Assembly: GCA_016784025.1 (NCBI GenBank)
Contig: JADHVL010000026.1
Coordinates: forward strand, 1 to 53,253
Direction: 5' to 3'
DNA from: Fidelibacterota bacterium
GTDB taxonomy: Bacteria; Fidelibacterota; UBA8477; JABMPR01
DNA length: 53,253 nt
Shown: in pieces, positions 1-8,186 of the stretch
Numbering within the stretch: the stretch's first letter is position 1
How the letters are laid out: each line of letters begins with the position of its first letter
Position numbers and translations under genes: made by a program
The notes under the pieces: model-generated
What the model was told of the DNA's origin: nothing
Seen by the model: the letters and a program-made list of their open reading frames with translations, nothing else
Databases searched by the model: none

Positions 1-139
1 AGGAACGAACTTCACTCAATCCCTTGGCTGCCAACACCTGTGTGATAGCTGCTGTTAATGTTGTCTTACCGTGATCAACGTGACCGATCGTTCCAACATT
101 GACGTGCGGCTTATTACGTTCGAATTTTACTTTTGCCAT
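1..139 (-). CDS. tuf: Elongation factor Tu, N-terminal fragment (runs off window edge)
   Basis: The reverse strand encodes [20 protein letters not shown] followed by [13 protein letters not shown], the unmistakable EF-Tu start with the GHVDHGKT P-loop that binds GTP. EF-Tu delivers aminoacyl-tRNA to the ribosome in the cytoplasm. Only the first 46 codons are in the window; the rest lies to the left of base 1. The ATG is preceded by GGAGG with a 9-nt spacer. It is the last visible gene of a Thr-Tyr-Gly-Thr tRNA cluster, the same order as the thrU-tyrU-glyT-thrT-tufB locus known from Escherichia coli, so cotranscription with the tRNAs is expected, although a terminator-like hairpin lies before the last tRNA. 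Confidence 0.97.
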   Translation of the reverse strand, partial: MAKVKFERNKPHVNVGTIGHVDHGKTTLTAAITQVLAAKGLSEVRS

Positions 140-193
140 ACTTCAATTCCTCCGTATCGCTTCATGTTGTTAATAATTCTATGGGGAAGCTAG

Positions 194-266
194 AGCTCGA
201 GAGCGGATTTGAACCGCTGACCTTCTCCTTACCAAGGAGGTGCTCTACCGACTGAGCTACCCGAGC
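194..266 (-). tRNA. tRNA-Thr (anticodon GGT)
   Basis: A 73-nt cloverleaf can be folded on the minus strand: acceptor GCTCGGG pairs with CTCGAGC (one G-T pair), anticodon loop TTGGTAA, T-arm loop TTCAAAT, discriminator T, no encoded CCA. Pair 27-43 is a C-A mismatch at the top of the anticodon stem. It is the tRNA closest to tuf. Confidence 0.95.
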
Positions 267-275
267 AGTTGACAT

Positions 276-298
276 AAAAAAGCCCCGGTCCTAGGGGC
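276..298 (-). terminator. Terminator-like hairpin between tRNA-Gly and tRNA-Thr(GGT)
   Basis: On the minus strand GCCCC-loop-GGGGC (8-base-class loop TAGGACC) is followed at once by six Ts, the form of a rho-independent terminator. It lies 10-30 nt upstream of the 5' end of tRNA-Thr(GGT), inside a cluster that is normally a single transcript. It may be a partial terminator, an attenuator or a processing site. Confidence 0.65.
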
Positions 299-315
299 AA
301 TTCACTGTCAAGTTG

Positions 316-386
316 AGCGGGTGATGAGGATCGAACTCACATAACCAGCTTGGAAGGCTGGTGTTCTACCATTGAACTACACCCAC
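316..386 (-). tRNA. tRNA-Gly (anticodon TCC)
   Basis: A 71-nt cloverleaf on the minus strand: acceptor GTGGGTG pairs with CACCCGC (one T-G pair), anticodon loop CTTCCAA, T-arm loop TTCGATC, discriminator T. No CCA is encoded. Confidence 0.95.
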
Positions 387-439
387 TGGGTCCAGACAGC
401 AACTTCTTCGAATTGCCTCCCCAATATTGTTAAAAAGCG

Positions 440-522
440 TGGGCCGAGATGGATTTGAACCACCGTACTCGATTGAGAGCAGATTTACAGTCTGCCGCCT
501 TTAACCACTCGGCCATCGACCC
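440..522 (-). tRNA. tRNA-Tyr (anticodon GTA)
   Basis: An 83-nt cloverleaf on the minus strand with the long variable arm expected of a class II tRNA. Acceptor GGGTCGA pairs with TCGGCCC, the anticodon stem is GCAGA/TCTGC around loop CTGTAAA, and the discriminator is A. No CCA is encoded. Confidence 0.95.
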
Positions 523-544
523 AAATAAAAAAAACACAAGTTCG

Positions 545-617
545 AGCCAAGGACAGGAATCGAACCTGCGACCGCCGGTTTACAAAACCGATGCTCTACC
601 AACTGAGCTACCTTGGC
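545..617 (-). tRNA. tRNA-Thr (anticodon TGT)
   Basis: A 73-nt cloverleaf on the minus strand: acceptor GCCAAGG pairs perfectly with CCTTGGC, anticodon loop TTTGTAA, T-arm loop TTCGATT, discriminator T. It is the first tRNA of the cluster that ends in tuf. Confidence 0.95.
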
Positions 618-641
618 CGTTTTTTTTTCTAAAAGCCGAAG

Positions 642-669
642 AATATATAAGCTGGACTTGCAGACACAA
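642..669 (-). promoter_or_regulatory. Candidate promoter of the tRNA-tuf cluster
   Basis: On the minus strand TTGTGT (-35 like), a 16-nt spacer and TATATT (-10 like) end about 24 nt before the 5' end of tRNA-Thr(TGT). The position fits transcription of the whole cluster. Based on consensus match only. Confidence 0.4.
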
Positions 670-740
670 GAACTATTGAGAAAGTAATTCTGAAAATTTT
701 ATAGGGGGAAAGATGTCCTATCCAGAGTGTTCCTAATGGA

Positions 741-2147
741 CTACTTCATTTTCCATTTGGTACCTTCAGGCGTATCAATCAATTCCACGCCCAGCGCAAC
801 CAATTCATCGCGGATGGCATCGCTGGTGGTAAAGTCTTTATTGGCTCGCGCTTCGTTTCTATCTGCAATTTTTGATTCAATGAAATCGGCATCAATTTCA
901 ACATTCAATCCACTCTCCATATCCAGTACACCCAAGACATGATCAAACTTACGAATGAGGATAATTAGATCATTGGCACCGGTGGCACTTAACCGTCCCT
1001 CGACCATGGATCTATTTCCCCAGCGTACCAGTTCAAAAATGGCTGCCAAGCCACCAGAAATATTCAAATCGTCATCCATAGCAGAAGTGAACTGCTCATC
1101 AGCAACTCTTATCTGATCCTCCGCATCCTCCTCACCTGAACCATCATAAGCCTTCAGTTTTGAGTAGAATTCTCTCAGACGATTCACAGCCTTTTGGGCT
1201 TCTTCCAGGCGAGATACAGAGAAATTAAGTTTCTGGCGATAGTGCGTGGTAATCAACATCCAACGGATGGCCTCTGCAGGGTAATCCTGATCTAAAAGAT
1301 CTCTCAATGTGTAGAAATTGTTGAGAGATTTGGACATCTTCTTATTGTCGACCAGTAAATATTCGGAGTGAAGCCAGTAGTTGACAAAATCTGCACCCGT
1401 GGCACATACACTCTGGGCCAATTCATTTTCATGATGAGGGAAAATATTGTCTACACCACCACAATGGATATCAAAGTGGGGACCCAGGAGCTCTGTGGAC
1501 ATAACAGAACATTCAATATGCCAGCCTGGCCTGCCTTTTCCCCAAGGTGACTCCCACTGGACATCTCCATCCTCAGCTTTATACCCCTTCCAGAGGGCAA
1601 AATCACGTGCTCCCTCCTTCTCATAACTGTCATCTGCGACTCTACCGCCACTTAACATTTCATCTGGGTTGAGGTTGGCCAACTTTCCATATTGTTCATA
1701 CTTTCCAATATTAAAAAATACACTTCCGTCTGGAGTGGTATAGGTATAGCCCTTGGTCTCCAGATCAGAAATCATATTGATCATTTGAGGAATGAAGTTG
1801 GTGGCTTCAGGATAATTCTGAGCAGCCTGCATATTCAATGTTTTCAAATCTGCGTGAAAAGCCGCCTTAAATTCATCCGTGAGTTCAGTGAGTGAAATGT
1901 CTCTCTCCCGACTGCGACGGATGGTATTGTCATCAACATCAGTGAGATTCATGGCCTGATTTACATCAAATCCACGAAATTCAAGATAGCGTCGAAGCAG
2001 ATCTTCAAAGATAAAGGTTCTATAATTCCCAATATGAGCATAATCATATACGGTGGGTCCACAAGTGTACATCTTAACCTTGCCAGTTTCCAGGGGTTGA
2101 AATGCTTCCTTCTGCCGTGTGATTGTGTTATAAAACCGAATACTCAT
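741..2147 (-). CDS. cysS: Cysteine--tRNA ligase
   Basis: Class I aminoacyl-tRNA synthetase charging tRNA-Cys with cysteine and ATP in the cytoplasm. The 468-residue length is normal for CysRS. Near the N-terminus the CGPTVYDYAHIGN block holds the first zinc-binding Cys and the HIGH-type motif. Mid-protein ECSVMS and GGVDNIFPHHENE supply the remaining zinc and substrate residues, and KMSKSLNNF is the KMSKS loop. The C-terminal quarter (RNEARANKDFTTSDAIRDEL) is the anticodon-binding DALR-like region. It is the last gene of an lgt - permease - ddl - cysS run with 10-nt gaps, so it is probably cotranscribed with cell-envelope genes. No oddity seen. Confidence 0.97.
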   Translation of the reverse strand: MSIRFYNTITRQKEAFQPLETGKVKMYTCGPTVYDYAHIGNYRTFIFEDLLRRYLEFRGFDVNQAMNLTDVDDNTIRRSRERDISLTELTDEFKAAFHADLKTLNMQAAQNYPEATNFIPQMINMISDLETKGYTYTTPDGSVFFNIGKYEQYGKLANLNPDEMLSGGRVADDSYEKEGARDFALWKGYKAEDGDVQWESPWGKGRPGWHIECSVMSTELLGPHFDIHCGGVDNIFPHHENELAQSVCATGADFVNYWLHSEYLLVDNKKMSKSLNNFYTLRDLLDQDYPAEAIRWMLITTHYRQKLNFSVSRLEEAQKAVNRLREFYSKLKAYDGSGEEDAEDQIRVADEQFTSAMDDDLNISGGLAAIFELVRWGNRSMVEGRLSATGANDLIILIRKFDHVLGVLDMESGLNVEIDADFIESKIADRNEARANKDFTTSDAIRDELVALGVELIDTPEGTKWKMK

Positions 2148-2157
2148 ACTGTTTAGC

Positions 2158-3063
2158 CTAATTATATTTGTTCAAACTTAGTTTGAGAATCTCATCAATT
2201 AATTGGGGGAAACTGAGACCATTTGCAGCAGCACCCATGGGCAGGAGTGATGTCTCTGTCATTCCAGGTAAAGTATTAATCTCAAGACACCATGGTTGAT
2301 TCTCTGGATCCAGACGGAAATCTACTCGACCATATACCTGAACCCCTACTGATTGCATGGATTTAACCGCTAAATCCTGAATATGCTTCGTTAGGGCATC
2401 ATCCAACCTGGCCGGGCATTCATAGTTACTCATACCCTTGGTGTATTTTGATTCGTAATCATATAGCTCATGACCAGGGAAAATTTCAACAATGGGGAAA
2501 ACTTGATCTCCAAGAACACCCACAGTGAGTTCACGTCCTGGAACGAACCGCTCAAAGATTAATCTGCTGAATGCTCCAGAGACCTGTTGAGCTTCAATCA
2601 GGTCTTCAGGTTTTGAACAAACTGATAGACCAATTGTCGAGCCTTCGTTATCAGGTTTGATGACATAAGGTAATTGGAGTTTGGTTTCAGGTAAGTCCTG
2701 ACCCGTCTCATGTAAAATGAGTTCCCAGTCCGCAGTTGGGATCCCATATTTCTTGAATTGACGTTTTGAAGCATCTTTTGAGAATGCCAACAAGCTGTCA
2801 GCAACACCAGCGCCGGTAAAAGGAATCTGATTGGCATCCAGCGTCGCCTGGAGCAGTCCATCCTCTCCAGCTCTACCATGAAACCCCAAGAGGACAATAT
2901 CATAGGAATCATCCCACTCGTTGGTGACATCCAATTCATTTCCCATATCCACGCGTCTATAGGCATAGCCTAGATCCTGGAGAGCTCGTTCCATGGCCGC
3001 AGTAGAATTTAACGAGACCTCGCGCTCATGAGAGCTTCCACCGCCTGCCAATAAAATTTTCAT
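2158..3063 (-). CDS. ddl: D-alanine--D-alanine ligase
   Basis: ATP-grasp enzyme joining two D-alanines for the peptidoglycan precursor pentapeptide. The N-terminus has GGGSSHEREVSLNS, the typical Ddl glycine-rich block with the catalytic Glu and Ser. The middle carries the ATP-grasp core (VIKPDNEGSTIGLSV), and the C-terminus LEINTLPGMTETSLLP holds the metal and substrate ligands. At 301 residues it is the length of the compact DdlB-type enzymes. It lies 10 nt downstream of the metal permease and 10 nt upstream of cysS. Function assigned with high confidence from these motifs. Confidence 0.96.
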   Translation of the reverse strand: MKILLAGGGSSHEREVSLNSTAAMERALQDLGYAYRRVDMGNELDVTNEWDDSYDIVLLGFHGRAGEDGLLQATLDANQIPFTGAGVADSLLAFSKDASKRQFKKYGIPTADWELILHETGQDLPETKLQLPYVIKPDNEGSTIGLSVCSKPEDLIEAQQVSGAFSRLIFERFVPGRELTVGVLGDQVFPIVEIFPGHELYDYESKYTKGMSNYECPARLDDALTKHIQDLAVKSMQSVGVQVYGRVDFRLDPENQPWCLEINTLPGMTETSLLPMGAAANGLSFPQLIDEILKLSLNKYN

Positions 3064-3073
3064 TAATTATCCC

Positions 3074-4870
3074 CTAATCATGACAGTCATCACAACAATC
3101 ATCTTCTTCTTCGGAGTCTCCCAGACCTTCATATAGATTCTCCAACATTCCTCTCGGTCCAATTCTGAATAACGAACCAGCAAAGAGCAGCAATAAGATA
3201 GCGCCAGCAAATATATTTATCCACGAATGATCATCGCTTAATTCTGCACCGGCACCCACGTGGGCTGAGTCACCCATGACAAAATTAACTCCAAAACCAA
3301 TGACAATGGTTAGCCCAATAATCACGAGAGGAAAAATAATAGCTATGCGTCCACCATGGAGTTTTTTCATCACACCGAGGGTGGTAATGTTTGTGGCAGG
3401 TCCAGTAATAAGAAAAGCTATCACGGCGCCAGCAGAGACACCATTTAGTAGCATGACAGCTGCAATGGGTGTTGCTCCTGTAGCACAGACATAAAGGGGC
3501 ATTCCAATGAGAGCCATAATCAAGATATCCACACCGTATGGGAGCGAACTCCAATCTAGCTTACCCAGAAAGGGATCTGTAATGGCGGCAATGATAAGGC
3601 CCATCAGAACCCAGGGGCCAAGATGGTCGATCATTTCTTTATTCAAGGTGGACCAGAAACGTTTCCAGGGATTGACCGCTGTTTTCAGCATTTCTGGTTC
3701 AATCACAGGGATGGCCGTTGCCTGTGTTGCAGGTACAACCAGGTCCATGATGTACCCAGTGAGCCAGGCTATTAATGCAGCAGCAATCAAACGGGCAACT
3801 GTCATCTTCCAGCCCAGGAGAGGTACGGAAATCATGATAGCATCAATTCCCAATTCAGGGGTGGCGATTAAAAATGCCATTCCAGCACCCACAGATACGC
3901 CGCGTCTAACAAGACTATGGTAAAGCGGGACAACCCCACAGGAACAGATGGGCAGCGGAAGTCCAAAGAGCATCCCCTTCCCCACTCTAATTGATCTATT
4001 TTTTGAATGAAGCCAATTGATCCCTGCTTCAGGAATGAAATTTTGAATACTGGATGCAATTGTAAATCCCAATAACAAGGCGGGAGCACTCTCGAAAAAG
4101 AGAGACAAGGTAAGATGAGCAGTTGATCCAATTGAATGGGCATGAGGTAACTCATGACCCAGTGGTAAAAGATAAAGCAGACCAGCCCCTGCCAGAGCAC
4201 CGAAGGCTGATGGTAAGGCATTCTTCGAATTGGAATGTTTGTGGTCGGGCTCATTTTCTTCAGAAGCTGCGCCGTGAATGTGGCGATGAAAGAGAACATG
4301 TAGGAGTGATCCAGTTACCAGAGCCTGGAAATAAGTAATGTAAGTGGATTGTGCTCCAGGGAACTCCGCCGCCCCCAGACTAAATCCTGCAGCCGTTGCC
4401 AGGCTCATCAACGCAAGAACAATCACGATGACTTTAATATTGCTGAGCGGTTTTAATGCCCACCAGATCAACAATCCAACTGGAAGACGATGTAAGATCA
4501 CTGCGTAAGCCAATACCTGACCAGACCCATGGTCTCGTGAAGCCTGTGACACGGCAATACCATCCAGGAGTGTATGCACCAGAATACCGCTGAATGCCAG
4601 GACGAGAACACCACTGTGAGTCGCCCGTTCATAGTTATGAAAGGCCCGTTCTGCGAAGTAGGGTAATAAAGCCCCTAGAACGACCATGAGGAGCGCCCAC
4701 CCTCCAATTTCAACCACAGCTTCAGGCAAGAGGTGGACGACGGCGATGCCCCCTATGGAGACCAGGATGAATCCATCCAGGAATCGATTGATGCCTGGTT
4801 GTTGCTCAAAGATCTTTGCCAGGAATGGACCTAAAAGAAGCGCTCCAATGGCAAGAATAAGCAGGGTCAC
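3074..4870 (-). CDS. Fused ZIP-like / YraQ-type (DUF318) metal permease
   Basis: A 598-residue integral membrane protein with two halves. Residues about 1-200 resemble a ZIP metal transporter: the helix with VHTLLDGIA matches the ZIP HxxxDG motif and ILHRLPVG matches the next-helix H-x-x-P motif. A short His/Glu-rich linker (HRHIHGAASEENEPDHKHSN) follows. The second half is a predicted permease of the YraQ/ArsP/SO_0444 type, with PLPICSCGVVPLYHSL and a later repeat containing CATGATPIAA. The last residues, DDCCDDCHD, look like a metal-binding tail. SO_0444-type proteins are reported as Cu/Zn efflux transporters, so divalent-metal export is the likely role. The start is GTG, overlapping the lgt stop codon by 4 bp (GTGA), which indicates translational coupling. 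Confidence 0.8.
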   Translation of the reverse strand: MTLLILAIGALLLGPFLAKIFEQQPGINRFLDGFILVSIGGIAVVHLLPEAVVEIGGWALLMVVLGALLPYFAERAFHNYERATHSGVLVLAFSGILVHTLLDGIAVSQASRDHGSGQVLAYAVILHRLPVGLLIWWALKPLSNIKVIVIVLALMSLATAAGFSLGAAEFPGAQSTYITYFQALVTGSLLHVLFHRHIHGAASEENEPDHKHSNSKNALPSAFGALAGAGLLYLLPLGHELPHAHSIGSTAHLTLSLFFESAPALLLGFTIASSIQNFIPEAGINWLHSKNRSIRVGKGMLFGLPLPICSCGVVPLYHSLVRRGVSVGAGMAFLIATPELGIDAIMISVPLLGWKMTVARLIAAALIAWLTGYIMDLVVPATQATAIPVIEPEMLKTAVNPWKRFWSTLNKEMIDHLGPWVLMGLIIAAITDPFLGKLDWSSLPYGVDILIMALIGMPLYVCATGATPIAAVMLLNGVSAGAVIAFLITGPATNITTLGVMKKLHGGRIAIIFPLVIIGLTIVIGFGVNFVMGDSAHVGAGAELSDDHSWINIFAGAILLLLFAGSLFRIGPRGMLENLYEGLGDSEEEDDCCDDCHD

Positions 4871-5730
4871 TTAACAATTTCTCCAGAATTCTTATGTTGG
4901 GTGTACCCAAGGTACCATACCAGGCATGCTCCCAGCATCATTACGAAGCTGAGGATCTGTCCCATACTAAAATAATTTAGCAAGATAAACCCAAGGTGTT
5001 CATCTGGCTGTCGGAAGAATTCGATAAAGAAACGTGCAAACCCATATGTGAATAAAAATAAACCGGAGAGAAAGCCCTGGAAGGGAGCCTTCTTCCTAAA
5101 TGACCAGACAATAGCAAATGATACTATCCCTTCAAACAATGCTTCGTATAACTGGGAAGGGTGTCTTAAGAGCCCGTCTCTGGCGTGAGGGAAATACATC
5201 CCTATCCAACTCTCTGTGACACGGCCATAAAGTTCGCCATTGATAAAATTCCCAATACGTCCAAAAGTATAGCCCAATGGGATGCCTACCATGATCAAAT
5301 CTGTCAAATCAAAAAACTTAACTTTATGCTTACGTGCGTACAACCAAAGCCCAACAGTTACGCCAATACCACCACCGTGATAGGACATACCGGAGATACC
5401 AGTAAATTTCCAATGGCCATTGATTTTGGCAATGGGGGAGATAATTCGGATTGGATCCATTAACAGATCTTCAAAACCATAGAAGAGCACATATCCAAGA
5501 CGTCCGCCGAGGATGACACCAACAATGGCATACATAATGGCATCAGCTAGAAAATCTATGCTGTAAGGTAACTTTTCGTCTTTGATCCGATATTTTGCCA
5601 CGAGATAAGCCGTTCCGAAGGCAGCAATGTACATCATACCATACCAGCGCAGTGGGAAGTTTCCAATAGTGAAAATGACTGGATCCATTTGTGATGGTAG
5701 ATGCTGCCACCACTCTATAAAACGATTCAA
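4867..5730 (-). CDS. lgt: Phosphatidylglycerol--prolipoprotein diacylglyceryl transferase
   Basis: Lgt transfers diacylglycerol from phosphatidylglycerol to the lipobox Cys of prolipoproteins in the inner membrane, the first step of lipoprotein maturation. At 287 residues with about seven hydrophobic segments it matches the family. The Lgt signature GRIGNFINGELYGR is present, as are the upstream SYHGGGIG block and the HPSQLYEA block. It begins the operon that continues into the permease, ddl and cysS. Several lipoproteins encoded in this window (9484-10692, 23558-24607, 46734-47225) would be its substrates. Its stop codon is TGA. Confidence 0.96.
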   Translation of the reverse strand: MNRFIEWWQHLPSQMDPVIFTIGNFPLRWYGMMYIAAFGTAYLVAKYRIKDEKLPYSIDFLADAIMYAIVGVILGGRLGYVLFYGFEDLLMDPIRIISPIAKINGHWKFTGISGMSYHGGGIGVTVGLWLYARKHKVKFFDLTDLIMVGIPLGYTFGRIGNFINGELYGRVTESWIGMYFPHARDGLLRHPSQLYEALFEGIVSFAIVWSFRKKAPFQGFLSGLFLFTYGFARFFIEFFRQPDEHLGFILLNYFSMGQILSFVMMLGACLVWYLGYTQHKNSGEIVK

Positions 5731-5880
5731 AGTACATCCTCCTGGTTCAAAGAATTCATTGGCGCAAAATTAGACTAAACACATGCCATACCAAGTAAAA
5801 GCACATGCCACACCTCGGCAATCAATGAATATTTGTTTTAAAAATGGATGAGGAGCTGCGAATATTTTTAATTCAATCAT

Positions 5881-5908
5881 CCAGGCTGGAATTCAAATCC
5901 CAGCCTGG
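5881..5908. other. Hairpin downstream of the DUF35 gene
   Basis: A 9-bp stem, CCAGGCTGG with CCAGCCTGG, and a 10-nt loop lie in the 205-bp gap 5731-5935. There is no clean T-run on either side, so it may be a weak terminator or a plain palindrome. The rest of the gap shows no gene. Confidence 0.4.
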
Positions 5909-5935
5909 AGTTGATGGTTTTACATTATACTTAGG

Positions 5936-6526
5936 TTAAAAACTAAATCCCTCAGGTAAGTCCGCAGCACTTGTTCCTGCAGGTACCCAGGAAAGATCCA
6001 TTATGGTGAAAGTTGGATTCTTTGTTTGGAAGATTGGCACCACTTTCATTCCAATTGTGGGCTCACCAATTGAGAGATACCCCATCAGGATAGTTGATAC
6101 ACCTTCAAACTCAACGTTTACAAAACGAATTGGTTTTTCCAGGGTATTGAAAGCCCCGGTCCGTTCAGTGATCATAAAGGTATGCACGCTGGCACCTTTG
6201 CGAGCTAGTTCAGTGAGATCGACTTCTTCATTTCGCATGAGACAATCTGGACAATGAATACGATATGGAATATAGACCGAACCATAGGTCTCGCATTTTG
6301 GGTTCGCACATTTCGTCCCCAACAATTTGGCATTGCTAAGATTCTCAAAGAAGGGAGCTTCCCCGCCGTAGGCATGAATATGAGTCATATCAGCAGGGTT
6401 CGTAATACCTAGAAGTTTTCCTGATTCATCTCTGATAGGCTCATTCGGGTAGGCATAATGGAAGTTACCTGATACACGATAACGACCATTCTCGACCTTG
6501 ACAGTTCCTCTATTTTGAGTAGTCAT
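5936..6526 (-). CDS. DUF35-type Zn-ribbon / OB-fold acyl-CoA-associated protein
   Basis: A 196-residue protein with a rubredoxin-like zinc ribbon (CANPKCETYG ... IHCPDCLM) followed by an OB-fold-like segment, the DUF35 arrangement. DUF35 proteins form complexes with thiolase-superfamily enzymes and are thought to help bind acyl-CoA. That fits here: the gene starts 1 nt after the stop of a thiolase-fold gene, with GGGAGG 7 nt before its ATG. An N-terminal extension of about 80 residues precedes the ribbon. The exact substrate cannot be read from sequence. It is most likely the obligate partner of the upstream gene. Confidence 0.85.
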   Translation of the reverse strand: MTTQNRGTVKVENGRYRVSGNFHYAYPNEPIRDESGKLLGITNPADMTHIHAYGGEAPFFENLSNAKLLGTKCANPKCETYGSVYIPYRIHCPDCLMRNEEVDLTELARKGASVHTFMITERTGAFNTLEKPIRFVNVEFEGVSTILMGYLSIGEPTIGMKVVPIFQTKNPTFTIMDLSWVPAGTSAADLPEGFSF

Positions 6527-6527
6527 C

Positions 6528-7952
6528 TTAGCCCCTCCCTTTTAATTGATGATCTGGATGAACAAGGACAGTAGCAGTTACATGCGATCCAACACCGGCA
6601 TGACTAATGGCCATTCCTCTTTTGGCTCCCTTAACCTGTAAATCGGTCCAATCATCTGGTTTCACACGGTTAAAGCGTTTCCACTTCGCTTCATCAGCGT
6701 GCATTTCCGACCAGCGGCCCCAAATATGTTGAGCCACCTCAATCACTTGCATAATACCTGTGGCTCCCACGGCATGCATACAGCCAATGAGACCTCCTGA
6801 AAGGTTGGCTGGCAGTTTCCCTGGTTGACCAGTAAATGGATTGGTATGATAGCAGTCGCCTGATTCCACATAGGTACGTCCCTCACCATAAGGACGTATT
6901 CCGATGTCTTCATAGGTTTGGATATCACTTATGGTGAATGCATCATGTAGTTCAACTAAATCAAGGTCTTCTGTAGGATCAACAATGCCAGCCATGCCAT
7001 AGGCATAGTAGGCTGCCATTCGTGCAGCGAGGAACCCTGTAAAACCAGGATATCTGTCCCCACCTGGAAAACGAACGCCCAGATCTTTGTATTGGTCGGG
7101 ACTCTCATTGGGTAACAATGGGATAGCCATATCGCGACGGTCAGCCACGCGCAGGGTATGGGATCCAGCAGATGTATACAGGAGCAGTGGATTGTCTGTC
7201 ATCTCGTAGGCTGTTTTCTCATCAGCCAAAATGACACAGGATGCACCAACACTCATGAGACAACAATCAAGCGCCCGTAGTGGATGGGCAACAATGGGAG
7301 AATTAAGTACGTCTTCGACTGTAATCTTCATGGGGCTCTGGGCATGAGGATTCATGCGGGCATAGCCCTTATTTTTCACAGCAATTTCAGCCAAAGTCCG
7401 GCGGAAGGATTCTTCCTCTTTACCAAATACCTGCCAGTATTTTTGAGCCATGACAGCATAGTATCCCGTATAGATATGACCCATGGGGGTTTCCCAGTCT
7501 TTATCGGCTGCTGAGGCGATGTAGTGATTTCCCTCATCGGTGGGCACTTCATCCATGCGTTCCCAGCCCATGGCCAATGCAGTATCTGAGTAGCCTGAGG
7601 CAACTGCTTTGTAAGCCTCCCAGATGGTTGAGCCTCCTGTGGCACCACCGGTTTTAATACCGACATTTCCAAGTGGATCCAGGCCGAGCCGATCATGTAT
7701 GACTGCTTCCCCTAGCAGTTGATCACCAAAATGATCTGCGAAATGACCGTAATAGCAACTATGGATGTACTCTTTTAATTCTTCAGGGGATTTCTTGATA
7801 AATTCGGCTGCCTCTAAAAAGGCATCGATAACCAGCTCTTCGGTCCGCTTCTCCGGTATGGCCCTATCAAATTTTGACATGCCACCCGTTACCAGATAAA
7901 CGGGCTTGCTCATCTGTGGAATTTTGAGCTGTTGTTTACTGAATTTGATCAT
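6528..7952 (-). CDS. Thiolase-superfamily protein lacking the nucleophilic Cys
   Basis: A 474-residue SCP2-thiolase-like protein. The segment GGATGGSTIWEAYKAVASG (from residue 102) aligns with the thiolase CASG-type active-site loop, but Gly103 stands where the acyl-accepting Cys should be. The later catalytic elements are retained: LHDAF at 335-339 and GLIGCMHAVGATG, with the catalytic-type His393. A protein with this pattern probably does not perform normal Claisen thiolysis. The best known parallel is the steroid side-chain aldolase Ltp2, a Cys-less thiolase fold that works with a DUF35 partner. A DUF35 gene follows directly here. The start is supported by GGGAG 6 nt upstream. The substrate is unknown; ordinary acetyl-CoA acetyltransferase is the less likely alternative. 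Confidence 0.8.
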   Translation of the reverse strand: MIKFSKQQLKIPQMSKPVYLVTGGMSKFDRAIPEKRTEELVIDAFLEAAEFIKKSPEELKEYIHSCYYGHFADHFGDQLLGEAVIHDRLGLDPLGNVGIKTGGATGGSTIWEAYKAVASGYSDTALAMGWERMDEVPTDEGNHYIASAADKDWETPMGHIYTGYYAVMAQKYWQVFGKEEESFRRTLAEIAVKNKGYARMNPHAQSPMKITVEDVLNSPIVAHPLRALDCCLMSVGASCVILADEKTAYEMTDNPLLLYTSAGSHTLRVADRRDMAIPLLPNESPDQYKDLGVRFPGGDRYPGFTGFLAARMAAYYAYGMAGIVDPTEDLDLVELHDAFTISDIQTYEDIGIRPYGEGRTYVESGDCYHTNPFTGQPGKLPANLSGGLIGCMHAVGATGIMQVIEVAQHIWGRWSEMHADEAKWKRFNRVKPDDWTDLQVKGAKRGMAISHAGVGSHVTATVLVHPDHQLKGRG

Positions 7953-8127
7953 GTTTCACTCCCATATTTGAGTTGTGTAAATGGGATAGGTATCACTAAA
8001 AGAGCTGACACAATACCCGCACTTAAATATCCAGATTCTATTCAAAAAATGTTGAGGTGTTCGGGGATAAACTAATAGGAAGGCTTGTATTCCAAAAGAG
8101 AATCTGATTACAAACCAGTCACTTCAT

Positions 8128-8157
8128 AAAAAAAGGCGCAGTGTCATCACTACGCCT
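8128..8157 (-). terminator. Rho-independent terminator of the outer-membrane barrel gene
   Basis: On the minus strand AGGCGTAGTG-ATGA-CACTGCGCCT, a 10-bp stem with one mismatch, is followed by seven Ts, about 30 nt after the stop codon of the 8187-9461 gene. The remaining sequence of the gap 7953-8127 shows no gene. Confidence 0.85.
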
Positions 8158-8186
8158 CTAATGATTTGGTCAATTATTGTCTTGGT

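Noticed and set aside
449..679. 76-codon plus-strand frame
   Set aside because: It runs across two tRNA genes on the other strand and has no family resemblance; a chance frame.
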